This document shows, piece by piece, positions 12,975 to 24,745 of a stretch of 64,000 bases of DNA. Each line of letters opens with the position of its first letter. The first letter of the stretch is position 1. This DNA is from Delphinapterus leucas (lineage: Eukaryota; Chordata; Mammalia; Artiodactyla; Monodontidae). The position numbers and the translations under genes were made by a program. The stretch is from NCBI RefSeq assembly GCF_002288925.2, contig NW_022098066.1, forward strand, positions 83,385,867 through 83,449,866. Direction: 5' to 3'. The notes beneath the pieces were generated by a model. That model saw only the letters and a program-made list of their open reading frames with translations. It was not told where the DNA came from and searched no databases.

Positions 12975-13090
12975 AAATCACTCAGTCAGCCCGCCAGCAG
13001 CCTTTGCTGGATACCCACTGTGCACAGAGCATTCTTGGTACTAATAAGTGCAGGGAGTTAACCAGACTGTAAAAGACCTTCTAAGATGAG
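12975..13090 (-). repeat. L2 3'-end fossil
   Basis: The cctttgctggatacccactg segment followed by agcattcttggtactaataa resembles the reverse complement of the L2 terminus. Short and diverged. Confidence 0.5.
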
Positions 13091-13269
13091 CTTGAAAACT
13101 GGTGGAAGAGACCACCACAGAAAAACAACAGCTCTGTGAATGTGAGAGCAGAATCATATTGAATAGTGAAGATAGCTGTAACCCAAGCAGGCAGCAATAC
13201 AACCACGTACACAAAAAATAACTCAAGCAATCTAGATAGTATAGGTTTAATATATATGTACGTCAGAGT

Positions 13270-13350
13270 TAACGTATATTGAGTGTTTGCTATGTGGCAG
13301 ATATAGTATTAAGCACTTTATACACGTTACGTCTTATATATGAGAAATAC
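13270..13350 (-). repeat. MIR end fragment
   Basis: Contains tgagtgtttgctatgtggca and ttaagcactttatacacgtt, the reverse-orientation MIR tail segment. The rest of the element is not visible. Confidence 0.6.
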
Positions 13351-14589
13351 CGACAAGCCAAAGAAATCTAAACATCAAGTAACACGCCTGTTCATTTGGT
13401 ATGAAATGAAGTAAATGCAAGGATATGGATTTGAGGTATAAGAACTTCAGCATTCAAGGATTTGACATAACCAGTTGTGACTATTCATGAGCAGCCCTTA
13501 AAGTGGAGGACATGGATTAATCAGATACCAGAATGACTTATGCTGGGCAATGATTCTCAGCTTTTGAGAGAAAATTGTTCACTGCCCACTGTCTACATCT
13601 CAGTACAACTTGGTTGTTCTATATGTTTCATTGAGTTTGTCATCATTCTTCTGAAATGATGCTTTACTGCATTTTATGGGGGATAGTATAAACTATTGTT
13701 TTAACTGAGAGCTTGAAGACTTGCAAAGATCTTAAGAAATATACTTCACAAAGGCAAAGGGTTTCCTGATTTTACAGGGATGTGGAAATACCCCACAAGT
13801 ATAGGTAAATTCTCCAAAGTCTTTTTATTATCTAGCTCTAGGGTAGGATAGTGGTGGAGTCAGAAGGGCCTGTATGTGCAGGTATTTTAGAGCTGCTGCT
13901 GCGACAGCTTTGCCCTTCTTAAGTCTCTGGGGGGAGTAATATCTCAGTATTATTCAGAGTTTGGAATGGAGAATTATAAAATGTATTCTGGATGGGTCAA
14001 TTTTTTCTTCAAAGGACAACTGGCTTCATCCTTCCATTCCCGGCTGTGCAGAAGGAAGAGGCCCTGGCTGTGCCTTGAATGAGGATGGCCGTGTTCTCTA
14101 CCATGGGAGCCTTCTCTCTGCCCTCTGATCGAATGCATAGTTGACTCCTGATACAAAGTCAGGCAATCTGAATTTTGTCAAGTAACCCCAGTAGTACACG
14201 AAGTTCTGCAGCAACAGGAGTGATGATTAAATAGGGCAGTAAAGTTCTTTCAGGAATTTGAACTGGGAAACTCCCCCCAAAATCAATCAGTACCATGAGA
14301 TGCATCAGATGAACACAGAATGAACACAGAAGAGCAGCTGGAGAGAACAGCCTGGTCATGCTTGTGGTGAACAGTACAGAGATGAAGGACCACCTCTGGG
14401 GTTAGTCCGCCCAAATGCCCATATGGCATTTCACTCACTGTTGCCAGATGCTCCTGTGATGTGTCTCTCTTCTTATTGCCACAGGTATGCCTCAATAATC
14501 TCCCACTGACTGAGGTATGCTAAGGGAGTGCTGGTTCCTGGAAAATAAAAAATCCCAAGACTGTCAGAGCTGGTTAGGAATCACCTCGT
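13351..14589. other. Non-coding sequence, nothing recognised
   Basis: Unique-looking DNA. Overlapping short frames on the minus strand at 13974-14495 have no recognisable domain. Confidence 0.4.
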
Positions 14590-15130
14590 CAGTGCTACTC
14601 AAAGTGTGGTCCAAGGACCAGTGGAATCCACCACCATTCCAGTGTGTGGGAAATAGGAATAGAAACTGAGTAAGCATTTGAAAACTTTAATAGCAATTTG
14701 ACCTTGCCCCAACATCCAATTTTATGTCTGTTGAATCTCATAATAAAAATTTGAGCTTGCGTTTTGTAAATCTGTGGGGATTTTTTCCAGTTCATTTTTC
14801 TAGTAATTTATTTTTATTGTGTTTTACGAAATTATAAGTACAATTGACCTTTGAGCAACAAGAGTTTGAACTGCGTGGATCCACTTATATGCTGATTTTT
14901 TTCAGTAAATACAATGACAGTACTACACGATTTGGTTGGTTGAATCCTCAGATGCAGAACCACAGGTAGGGTGGGCCGGCTATAAAGTTATACCTGGATT
15001 TCAACTGCGCTGAGTTGGCACCTTTAACCTGGACATTGTTCAAGGGTCAACTGTATATGAAGGACTGGAAATTGTAAAAAGAAAAAAATTCAAAATGGGT
15101 TCTTCACAACAGATAGTTTGAGGAGCACTG
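14590..15130. mobile_element. hAT-type (MER5/Charlie-like) DNA element
   Basis: The left end cagtgctactcaaagtg and the right end tttgaggagcactg are inverted copies of each other, as in the MER5/Charlie group of non-autonomous hAT elements. The 8 bases beside the ends, acctcgtc and atctagtc, agree at six of eight positions, consistent with an old 8-bp target duplication. The interior does not match MER5A well, so the exact family is open. A Tigger-like element sits inside. Confidence 0.65.
14841..15053. mobile_element. Tigger/pogo-type MITE (MER8-like) nested in hAT element
   Basis: The terminal inverted repeats are caattgacctttgagcaaca at the left and the complement of ttgttcaagggtcaactg at the right. 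Each end is flanked by the TA dinucleotide (14839-14840 and 15054-15055), as expected for Tc1/mariner/pogo insertion. At about 213 bp it has no transposase. Confidence 0.85.
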
Positions 15131-15317
15131 ATCTAGTCCCCTGTTTTCAAACTGTGAATCTTTGATTCATGACTGGGTAGCAATGCATTGATGAGTCATG
15201 AAATTAATTTGTGTAGGTACCAGCATTAACATGAGAATAGAAAATATCAGGATGCATTGCATGTAGTAAGGCTAAGTACTTAAACGTTCTGTGAAACTTT
15301 TATTTATATGTAAACAC

Positions 15318-15365
15318 ACGTGCACGTGTGTGTGTATATATATATATATGTATACATATATATGC
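15318..15365. repeat. TG/TA microsatellite
   Basis: An alternating purine-pyrimidine tract runs from a cgtgtgtgtg segment into TA repeats and an atgtatacatatatatg segment. Likely length-variable. Confidence 0.85.
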
Positions 15366-15485
15366 AACAGGGAAAGGAACCTGGGATTTCCCATGTTTGT
15401 TTGTGAAATGTGTCTCTGCTTTCCTCATAGGTGTAGGAGAAAATTTTCGCATCACTGGAAAACTATGTGTTGTCTATAGCACACC

Positions 15486-15695
15486 TTTTTTTTTTTTTTT
15501 TTGCGGTACACGGGCCTCTCACTGTCGTGGCCTCTCCCGTTGTGGAGCACAGGCTCCGGACGCGCAGGCTCAGCGGCGTTGGCTCACGGGCCCAGCCGCT
15601 CCGCGGCATGTGGGATCCTCCCGGACCGGGGCACGAACCCGCGTCCCCTGCATCAGCAGGCAGACTCTCAACCACTGCGCCACCAGGGAAGCCCG
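15486..15695 (-). mobile_element. Short CHR-type SINE
   Basis: Minus-strand copy with T run 15486-15502 as the A-tail and tRNA-like head ending near 15695. The perfect 10-bp target duplication atagcacacc lies at 15476-15485 and 15696-15705. Sequence is close to the other short copies. Confidence 0.95.
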
Positions 15696-15705
15696 ATAGC
15701 ACACC

Positions 15706-16435
15706 ATTTTGTATTATCTGATTTTGATTCAATGGGAGCTGTATGTTATACAACTCTGTACATTATAGATAACTTATAGCATTGCAAATATAATTCTTGT
15801 CTATAGACATGCAAATTTCCATCGCTTCTGGTAGAGGTTCAAATGACTCCCAGACCCCCCTGAGGAAGAAGCTAGTTTTGCTTCTTTTTACACATTCATG
15901 TCAATATGCCTGATCTAGAAATGGGTCTGTTCCCTTTCAGATTCCTTTTTGAACCAGTTGTAACATCTACCTAGTTCCCTCACTGATTGAATTAAATAAA
16001 ATCTCTAATGAGTGTTCATTCTAAATCTGTTAAGTCATGATTCTACCTTTCCTTGAGAATGATGTTTTAAACAGAGGTCATAGTAGACCTTTCATACCAC
16101 CATCAGGCTGTGGTATTTGTTCAAATTTAGGTCATTTCTAATGAAATGGGATCCCTTGACAGGAAGGAATGTCTGGGTCCTAAGCAAGGCTGAGGGCCTT
16201 CCACCTGGGTTAAGTTTCTGCTGCTGCCCTGATAGGAATCGAAAGGGGTTTCAGCTGTGAAATGTCTGTCACTGTGAACGACCACGTGCCATCAATGATT
16301 TTGATTGCTACTCCACAAGAATATTCCTCCCATGCGTTATTCCTGTGATTTAAAGTACACACCTCTTTTACTACAGTTCAGAAAAATCTGAAGGTGCAGT
16401 TTGATGTGGACGGGGCACATTAAAAGTACAAGATT
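15706..16435. other. Non-coding sequence, nothing recognised
   Basis: Unique-looking DNA without identified repeat or exon. Confidence 0.4.
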
Positions 16436-16439
16436 TCAG

Positions 16440-16570
16440 ATATAGCAAGAAAGAACACTAGCTTGAGAATCGCAAATCTAGATTCTAAGCCCAGCTTGAC
16501 CCCTAGTTAGCTGTATGATCTTAAACAAATTCATCTCTCTGGCCTCGGATTCCTTATCTGTACATTGACT
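16440..16570 (+). repeat. MIR SINE fossil
   Basis: The order is attctaagcccagcttgacc, tagctgtatgatcttaaaca, then ctctctggcctcggattcct, matching the 5' half and core of forward MIR. Confidence 0.68.
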
Positions 16571-16999
16571 TATTAAGTCAATAGCTTTTTGCTTTGTTTG
16601 TTTGTTTGTTTGATACAACAGCTTTTTCCAAAGAAAGCTTGCACACGATGTCCCAATTTCCAAAACAATGACACTCTGTTCAATAGGGGGTTTCTGCTTG
16701 GTTTCAGCTCCCCACACTGTGGTGGCCTCTATTTACGAGGGCCCCTCAGAACCTGAGGAGGCCTGGAACTCTGAGAGGCACGGAACTCAAGGGCACTAAA
16801 ACTCTTTCTGATGTTGTGACGGTGTTACAGTCAATTATTTCGTCTCTGAGTTAAGTGTATTAAAAAATACTTTCCAAGCTGTTCCACCCTTTCCTTCCTT
16901 GCCCCACCTCCAACCCCTTGACTGTCTCCAGTTTTAGTTCTGACCTTTGGAATCATCTCCCATCCTCAGTTCCTTCATCCCCTGGGATCCACCCCATAG

Positions 17000-17133
17000 C
17001 TTCAGTTCAAAAATATATCCATTGTATGGTAATAAGGTTTAATTATCTGCTTCCCCCACCAGACCGTGAGTTCCCTGAGCTGCAAGTCATGTCTCCTCAC
17101 CTTTGTTCTTGGGTCCAGCACAGTGCCTGACCC
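17000..17133 (+). repeat. L2 3' fragment
   Basis: Contains ttcccccaccagaccgtgag and ccagcacagtgcctgac, the conserved segment near the L2 3' end. It directly precedes a second, body-derived L2 fragment. Confidence 0.65.
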
Positions 17134-17499
17134 TCTCTTCTGTCCTCAGTGCACACTCCACCCACCACTGCATCTCCTGTTCAGCGTTCTCTCCTGAACT
17201 AGACAACTACTTGCCAGACATTTCCACTTTGGGTATCTCACAGACTCTTCAAAATCAACACGCCCAGAACTAGCCATGGCTTCCATTCAGAATCCTCACC
17301 TGCTCCTGAAAAGTCTCATCTCTATGAGGGGTGCTGCAGTCTGCTGCCCAAACCAGAAATCCTCAACACCTTTCTTTACTTGATTTCCACATCCAAACAG
17401 TCACATGTCCCTTCAATTCCTCCTCCTCCCACAATTTTTAACTCCATCTACTTCTCTCCATTCCCACTGTTTCTGCCCTAGGTCAGACCACATGGATAA

Positions 17500-17755
17500 T
17501 AAGAGATAGTTTTGATGGTGTTTTCATGGTGCCAAGCGCTATAAAATAAAATAAAATCCTCTTCATACATTAGGTTCCTCAATGTTCATGCCCGTTCTGA
17601 AAGTTTAGTACTGTTAATAGTCCCATTTTACAGTTAAGGAGATTGAAGCTCAGGGAGAATAAGTAACTTGCCCAAGCTGGGAAGTTTTGGTACTGGAATT
17701 TAAACCCCTACCTCTCTAATGCTAATGCTCTAGCCCTTAACCATTACGTTAAAAC
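17500..17755 (-). repeat. MIR inserted in L2
   Basis: Reverse-orientation MIR: tagtcccattttacagttaa, gctcagggagaataagtaac, cttgcccaagctgggaag, and an end at gctctagcccttaaccatta. Near full length. Confidence 0.85.
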
Positions 17756-17855
17756 TGCAATATTGGCTGGTGCTGTGTCCCTACAATTAGCCTGGCCCTT
17801 TTAGGTTCTTTCTCCATTCTACAGCCCAGGAAATTTTTAAAAAAATGGAAGTCTT

Positions 17856-18078
17856 GGGCTTCCCTGGTGGCGCAGTGGCTGAGAGTCCGCCTGCCGATGC
17901 AGGAGACACGGGTTCATGCCCCAGTTCAGGAAGATCCCACATGCCGCAGAGCGGCTAGGCCCGTGAGCCATGGCCGCTGAGCCTGCACGTCCAGAGCCTG
18001 TGCTCTGCAACGGGAGAGGCCGCGGCAGTGAGAGGCCCGCGTACCGCAAAAAAAAAAATAATAAAATAAATAAATAAT
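17856..18078 (+). mobile_element. Short CHR-type SINE inserted in L2
   Basis: Plus-strand copy. The gggcttccctggtggcgcag head contains a Pol III A-box match (tggcgcagtgg), and the B-box region lies near 17910-17920. The tail is an A-rich aataaataaa tract. The perfect 15-bp target duplication aaaaatggaagtctt is at 17841-17855 and 18079-18093. Confidence 0.96.
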
Positions 18079-18570
18079 AAAAATGGAAGTCTTATCATGG
18101 TGTATCCTCTGCTTAAAACGCCTCATTGTTTTTCCTTTGCCTGGGTACAGTACTACAGACTTGTTAGTAGCTCACTAGGCCCTTCATAATCTGAACTCCC
18201 TTAACCTCTTTGGGTCTCTTTTCTTGCCTCGGCTTCAGTCATGCTGAATCCTTTGTAATCGTGAGGCTGAACCTTGCAGTGTCTCCCATGTGTACCTCCA
18301 TGCCTCCTTTTTCTTTTCCTTGGCAAATTCTTTTTCCCACCTCTTTACCCAGCCAGCTCGGAGTCGCACTCCAGTTCTCAGCTTAGAAATGTTCAACTCT
18401 AAGAAGCCCTCTGTGGGCACCCGTATTCCCAGAGCACCGTGTATTTTCTGACAGTATCACCGTTACTCTACACTGGAAGTACCTTTGTCGGTATCCTCTA
18501 GCGAAACAAGCTCCCAGAGGGCGGAGACTGCTGCCGATCTGTTCAGTGTCGCTCTTCGCCTTCCGTTGGG

Positions 18571-19795
18571 TTCCTTAGAAGCACAGCCTGAGATGAAGGC
18601 TCTTATGCAAGTGATTTATTGAGGGAGTACTTTCAGGTGAGACCGTGGAATGAGGGAAACAGAATAGGGCAAGGGGAGATCAGCTGTGGGCTCAGCTGAA
18701 GTCTAGCTTAAGTCTAATGGGGGGAAGGGGGAGGGGGGCTCTGGGTCTTGAATAACAACACAGAGTTGTCCCACCTCGAGGCAAGGGGGTGAGTTTTCAC
18801 TACGCCCCCCCGAACATCAGTCATCTCATCATTTGCAGGCTGCCCCCTGAGTATGTGTAGGTGGGGGTGGGGATGAGGGGGCATAACCTCCCAGGTATCA
18901 CTGCGGGGAGTGCTTTCCACCTACAGTCTCCAGCAAAGGGTGCAGCTGTGTGTCCTCAGTGGCTGGCAGATGGGTACACGCTCCAGGTGACGAGGATCTG
19001 CTACCCACCCCAGCAGCTAGAACATATCCTGCCCCATCACACTCAATAAATGTCAAAGCAGTAAATGATGTGATTTTTTCATTCATCTCTCAATTTTTTC
19101 ATTTATTCCTGGCTTCATGATTTTTCTAATAAATTAAATCCCCTAATCTTCCCAGTCTTGATTTTTTTAAAGGTCTCCATTTTTTGGTCAAACTTCTCTG
19201 AACTCTAATTACTTTACAGGGTTCCCAAACTTGGATAACTCTAGTTTCTCACTTAATGTGTTTTGTTACATATTAGCCAAACATGTTCATGACTGCATAT
19301 TTCTACAACTTAATTAGTTGTAAAAGGTCTGACTGGTCCCCAGTCAGAATGTACATATCTTCTCAAATCAAGCAGAATTTGTGGGGAGAAGGTTTCAATC
19401 ATACCAGCAAATTTGATTTTTAAACCATTTGTCTAGAACAGTTTGCTCCAAAATATCTACATATATCCTATTCGGGGGTCTACCCAAATATATCTGTCAA
19501 TTCTGCATAGGTTGTATACACATTATTGAGGTTTGGGGCCCCTCACCTAGTGGTTAGCTGCTGCCCATTCAGATGGCCTAACATGGGCAGCCCCTTCCCT
19601 GGCTAGGAAGCTAGAGAGACCCCCATGGAGGGAAGAAGAATTATTCCCACAAGAAGGTTTGCTTCTGCTCAAGTGGGCTGGGGCCCTGACTTTGTTCCTC
19701 AAGGACATTTTTCTCTCTGGGAGAAATTTAGCCCCATCGGGCTCAGCCAAAAATTTAAGAGCCTTAAAGGTAGAGACTGGGTCTTGTTCATCTTT
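18571..19795. other. Non-coding sequence, possible ancient repeat and G-rich tract
   Basis: Sequence at about 18575-18650 (gcaagtgatttattgaggga) resembles a recurrent ancient mammalian repeat, family not determined. G runs at 18719-18745 have G-quadruplex spacing. The remainder is unique-looking. Confidence 0.4.
18719..18745 (+). repeat. G-quadruplex-type G runs
   Basis: Runs of 6, 5, 6 and 3 G are separated by AA, A and CTCT. The spacing satisfies the usual four-run quadruplex pattern on the plus strand. Confidence 0.7.
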
Positions 19796-19799
19796 ACAT

Positions 19800-20012
19800 A
19801 AAAACTAATAATACTTCAGACTCAACTGTTTAAAAGTACTTTCACATATAATATCTCACAAAAATCCCAGTGAACAAAAAATTATTGTCCCCATTTTACC
19901 CACGAGAAAACTAAGACATTTGGAGATCAAATGAGTCACCTAAGGGCACGTAGATATTAAGTGGCAGAGCCACCATTCAAACCCAGGAATTCTGATACCA
20001 AATATGATGGTC
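19800..20012 (-). repeat. MIR SINE fossil
   Basis: Contains gtccccattttacccacgag, a cacgtagatattaagtggca segment, and gagccaccattcaaacccag. This is the reverse MIR order over about 210 bp. Confidence 0.82.
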
Positions 20013-20015
20013 TTT

Positions 20016-20814
20016 TCACAGCACCTTCCTGTATAACACAAGGCCTGGCATGCCATACGGCCTCATTAGCTGTTTGTTGAGTTGAATTACCTATGACTTC
20101 TATTATTCATGTCCAGGGCTCCCCTTCTTTAGTACAGATAACAAGGAGTGCATGATGGGCTAGCCTGTGTCAACTAAAGCATTGTGCCAATGAGGTCAAG
20201 GTCATTGGTTCAATTCTCAAAAGACCAGTTACCTTTGTCTTAAGACAGTAGCAATCTTAGTTCCAGTGATACAGGCCACTCCCCTAATCTGCTATTTTGC
20301 CCACTAGTGCCTTGGCCAACAGCAAGGAATGGGCAAAAGAATTTGAGTAGAGCAGAGCAAATCCTTCACTATTCTAGGAAGCATGGGGAAGAAAATCTTG
20401 TTATTTTTATTTTTTTCCCAGGAGAAGGGACAGAGAACCCATGGAGTTACCTATAGAAGGCTCTGGGTCAATATTCAGTGACTTGAGTAGATCTAGCCCC
20501 AAAAGGCTTTACGAAGGAGAGAGGGAGGCAGCCATGCTGAAGTGATAGCAAGGGCACAGGAAGAAATGACCAGCTGGGACATTCAGTCCAGCACATGTCA
20601 TGTCTTCAAAGAAGAGGTCACAGGGTACATTCTCTGCTAGAGATAACTTAAAGACTTTGAGGAGTAGGAAAGTGTCCTGGTTCCAGTGGCTAAGTTTATA
20701 ATCTAGAGCCCTAAACAAAACCTTCACCCACATTCACCTCCTCCATCCCTACAGCTTAGTCTATGATGCCAACAAAAAGCAAACGCTTCCAAACAGATGC
20801 TTGAAAACTGCAGA
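20016..20814. other. Non-coding sequence, nothing recognised
   Basis: No repeat family or exon identified. The minus frame at 20509-20733 is unsupported. Confidence 0.4.
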
Positions 20815-21125
20815 GCTCTTATTGCTAATAATGTTTATACCATTCAATTCAATGAACACTGATTGACAGGCCTGTTTTACATCTACTACTCTAGAGGCCC
20901 TAGGAGTGGGATGAATTGTCTCTGCCTTCAAGTTATAATCCAAGGAGTGAAAGCTTTATAGTATATAACACAAATCAAGCAAAAAAAACAAAAAAACACA
21001 AAATGTTAATTAAGTGACTGTGGTCTGGGAGATTAAGGAGAAAAGTTGACTATGATGAGATTCCTTTGGAAAATCTTCATGGGAGAGGACTGAACTGAAC
21101 TTTGAAGGATTTGGGGGATCTGAAT
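20815..21125 (-). repeat. L2 LINE fossil
   Basis: An attcaattcaatgaacactg start is followed by a segment corresponding to the gtctctgccttcaagttata part of the 3' UTR, then aactttgaaggatttggggg, which corresponds to the region upstream. Consistent with minus-strand L2. Confidence 0.6.
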
Positions 21126-22949
21126 CTGAAGGCAGAGGGAGTGGAAAGAGAATTCCTCCTCTGAATTCAGTGCCACACCTACATTTCTGGGCCCACCTTA
21201 CTATTTCAGCCATTGCTGCAGCAACCAGCTGCAAGCCAGAGAAATCTGGCAGCATTGTAGCTTCAGGTGCCCTGACCAGCACTGGCTTTCTCTTCCTGGC
21301 TTCTCTGCTCTCGCTGCCCGCAGGAACCTGCTCAGCCATTCTGATACACAGGCAAACCTGGAAGTGTGTGGATGTTAACACCAAAAGAACAACACTTGAT
21401 CAACAGGGAGCAGAAGCTTGTGGACTAATACTTCCTTCTTCCACCCTGCAGGTTGCCAACTCTTAGAGGCACTGTACAAGGGCTCTTCAGAGGGTCCTAT
21501 GTAGGACTGAGCTCTGGTTGCCCACAGTGATGATCAGATAACAAAAGTCATCATGGATTGGCTTCTCTTTCTTCCCTGTTTCGATCTTCACAGACCTCCC
21601 TATCCTATTCCTTAGCATAACTTCCCCTAATTAATCTTCAGTACACAAGCCCCGGCCTTGGAGGGAATCTGGATTAAGACTAAGAGTGAACTTGGTGCTT
21701 TTTCTGTATATCCCTGAAAAGTAGCTGTTTCAGAGACAGGAGTAAGTCACACAATATGACACAGGGAGGGGGTGTGGATTCTCTCTACCACACCTATCAG
21801 GCCTCTGACCAACTCCCTCTTTTGCGTTAGTCCTACGGGGACTTGACTTAGAGTCACCAGGGACCTTCAGAGAGCTCCCTGAGTAATGGGGAATACCACA
21901 TCTGTGGCATACAGGACACTTTACTGAGGGCAAAGCAGCCAAGCCCTGTTCCCTCCCCTCTCCCCAGATGTCTGTGAAAGCTGAAAGGGGTTCTTGTATT
22001 CCCAGGCCCAGGATTGCAGGGAGGAGTAAAGCTGAACCTCAGCCTGCCTGCAATACACTTTGTGGGACTCCTGTACATCCCTCCTTCCCTCTCCAAGTCT
22101 CCAGATCTCAGCACTCAGGAAGGAAGGCTGAGATCACTCCAGGACCCTCAGCCCATCCTCAGATAAGCACTTGCTCGGGCTACAGACAGCCAGGCTCCCC
22201 AGACCACTCAGCCCTATAGCATCCTCACCAGAAAGTGTGCTCAGAAGGGCCATCAGACTGGCTTCCTCTGCTCTTGGCAATAGGCCTGATTCTTCCTGAA
22301 TGCAGACCATGTTGAGTTTTGTGCCTCACAAGTGAAGCATGATAATAGGAACTTAGAGCAGATGTCACAGGGATGTGAGTTTGAGAAACAGATATAGGCT
22401 GAATGCCTAGAGGAGCAGGAGTGATTCAACATAGTGAAAAGGAAAGATGCGCAGGGACACCAACTGTCCCAGTGATTCAGGCAGACTGACTTAGACCAGA
22501 GGATTGGGACAGTGTATGAGAGATTGAGGTCGGATGGAACTTCTTCCTTGTAAGGACCATGAAGGTCTTGAATTTGCTGGGGAGGTGGGGGTGCAAAGAT
22601 TATCAGGAAGACTGAAGAGAGGAAGATTACTAAATAGTGTTTCTGGTCATATTAAAAGAGAAAAGATAGTTTAAAGGTGAGAAAAGCAATGCCCAGAGTC
22701 AGCAGTGGTGCTGAGCTTCTTTTCCTCAGCAATCTCTCTGGCCCCGAGTGCCTCCGTCAGAGGTAAATTCTACCTTTGTGCACTTGAAGGTGCAGGAAAG
22801 TGATAAGGAGAGGGGGAAGGAGAGAGGACAGTGGGAAAGGAAAGGTGAAAGAGATCGCTGTCGGTACAGCTCAGAGTCACCACCCATTGCCACCTCCAGT
22901 AATCCTTACAAGGTCCTCCGGGCCCTTTGATATGGACTCTGTTCAGAAA
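21126..22949. other. Non-coding sequence, nothing recognised
   Basis: About 1.8 kb without an identified repeat. Several overlapping frames occur on both strands and none shows a domain or consistent splice sites. Confidence 0.4.
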
Positions 22950-23230
22950 AGCAGTGTTGTCTAAGGTTAAGATCATTGGCCTTAGAGTCAGACCCGAGGG
23001 TCCCAGCACTGCTGTGTTCAGCCTGAACAGCAGTACTCGCTCGGCAAGTACCTCCCAGCCTCAGTTTCCTCATCTAGAATGGAAGCCCCATGAAGACAGG
23101 GACCTGGCCTCATTCACTGTAATATCCCTAGAGCCTGTTAGGACACCTAGGAATACCTGTTTGCTGAATGAATAAATAAACCCATAAAATGAGAATAATA
23201 TTAGCACTACTCCATAGGCAATAAACATAG
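22950..23230 (+). repeat. MIR fossil interrupted by an L2 tail
   Basis: The MIR head and core (gccttagagtcagacc to cctcagtttcctcatctaga) end near 23078 and resume at about 23182 with cataaaatgagaataatatt. Between them, at 23080-23180, lies an L2 3' tail with the gaccatgaagacaggg-like and tgctgaatgaataaataaa segments. Confidence 0.65.
23080..23180 (+). repeat. L2 3' tail
   Basis: The gaagccccatgaagacaggg segment and a terminal gctgaatgaataaataaa match the L2 end. It appears inserted within the flanking MIR. Confidence 0.75.
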
Positions 23231-23231
23231 T

Positions 23232-23485
23232 AATGAAGAACATGGACAGTAGAGCCAGACTCCCTTAACCTGAATTCAAACTCAGCCACTTCCACCACTG
23301 TAACTTCAGCAGGCTGGTAAATCTCTCTATGCCTCTCTGTACCAGTTTCCTCATCTGTAAAGTGAGGATAATAATAGGACATCTGCCTCAGCAGATTACG
23401 GTGTGGCTTAAAATAAGTTAATATATGTGAAATGTACAAAATAGTGCCTGGCTATTTATCAGTTAGCTATTATGATTGTTAGGAG
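23232..23485 (+). repeat. MIR SINE fossil, near full length
   Basis: The segments run in forward order: acagtagagccagactccct, ctctgtaccagtttcctcat, ctgtaaagtgaggataataa, and tagtgcctggctatttatca. Confidence 0.85.
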
Positions 23486-23551
23486 AATTACTTGATAAAA
23501 TCCAGAAAAAATGCTCAGCATTTGATCTTTTTCTTAATTAAAAAAAATTTT

Positions 23552-23730
23552 TTTAAATTGAAGTATAGTTGATTTACAATGTTGTATTAGTTTCTGGTGT
23601 ACAGCAAAGCGATTCAGTTATACATATAAATATATATATTCTTTTTTAGATTCTTTTCCATTATAGTTTATTACAAGATATTGAATATAGTTCCCTGTGC
23701 TCTACAGAAAGACCTTGTTGTTTAGCATTT
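23552..23730 (-). mobile_element. L1 3' end (cetartiodactyl type)
   Basis: Contains gaagtatagttgatttacaa, a gtacagcaaagcgattcagt segment, and aatatagttccctgtgctct, the recurrent L1 3' end of cetartiodactyls in reverse. Same family as the plus-strand copies near 36.2 kb and 50.0 kb. It is 5'-truncated. Confidence 0.78.
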
Positions 23731-23824
23731 GATGTTTCAGTCTATATACTCCTAAACGATGCAACTCTCATGATGAAATAGAATCAGATATTGTTATTAA
23801 ATATTTTTAAATATAAAAATATTT

Positions 23825-23890
23825 TAAGCAGTTAGCTCATCACCTGTCATATCGCAAGCTCTCACTAAATGGTAGCTATTATTATTGTTG
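23825..23890 (+). repeat. MIR tail
   Basis: The caagctctcactaaatggta segment leads into TTA/TTG repeats, as at the MIR 3' terminus. Confidence 0.6.
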
Positions 23891-24464
23891 TTGCTGCTGT
23901 TTTTGTTATAAGAAAATCATTCTGATCTCACCAGGCCTGAAGGCTGATGATAAGCCCACAGGTTCATCTTCAGGGTTGACTTTGAATAGGAGCAGGCAAT
24001 GGCAGGCATTAACTGAGGAAGGATCCCCAGGAAAACTGCTATCGGTATTGAATAGGGCGAGAGTAGTAGGAACCAAGCTGGTTGTAATGTTTAGCCACAG
24101 GCTAGAGAAACAGACTTGAATAAGAGTGGAACAGGAGAAAAACAGTGACGTGAAGAAGCAGGACACTGGGTAGAACGTGTTGTAATACACCAGACCAATT
24201 TCTCCTCTTGTACATTCTGTTACTTCCATTACTAGTCAGAGGGGCTGATTCATTTCTTCAAGAAGTATTTGTGAAATTTGTACCATTTTTTTTTCAGCAC
24301 AGTGATCAGGGTTACGGGAAACAGAAAAGCAGTGTAAAGCAGTATGAGTCTTGGGCTTACAATCTCTTGCAGAGAGAATACATGAGATCATGTAAGAATA
24401 TATCCCCAGATGTGTCAAAACAGGCAACTGCTACAATAAGTTAAGACAGGGGAGACATTAATTC

Positions 24465-24745
24465 ATTTGTTCCTCCTTGCATACATTCATTTACTGACTC
24501 ATTATTTCATGGATGCTGAACACCCCTTGTGCTGAAGGCCATAAAGGATAAGGAGCTCAGGAAGCTAAATGCTGCCCTCAAAGAACCGATACTTTAATAA
24601 AGAATTGGTGGTGATCTGTATGAGAATGGCTCCAATACAGGGCAGAACAGGGTCATGCCCAAGAGGCCTACTTGGTGTTAACCAAGGGGTAGTTGAATAG
24701 TCTCATGTGGCTTTCTGAGGATGGTGGGACTTGATTTGATTTGAA
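24465..24745 (-). repeat. L2 3'-end fossil
   Basis: A cattcatttactgactcatt start, then gctgccctcaaagaaccgat, gives the reverse L2 3' UTR order. A later glimpse of cctacttggtgttaacc fits the upstream part poorly. Confidence 0.55.

Larger units (their letters stand above)
17134..18570 (+). repeat. Long L2 LINE fossil split by a MIR and a CHR SINE
   Basis: Three blocks keep L2 ORF2 order: 17134-17490 (a ggtatctcacagactcttca segment), 17757-17855 and 18079-18570 (a ctctgcttaaaacgcctcat segment, then ccttcataatctgaactccc). The two younger elements lie between blocks. Net L2 length is roughly 0.95 kb and no intact reading frame remains. Confidence 0.75.

Noticed and set aside
17856..17960. tRNA gene, suggested by A-box and B-box matches
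   Set aside because: The match is the tRNA-derived head of a CHR SINE, repeated at many sites in the window and flanked by target duplications and an A-rich tail.
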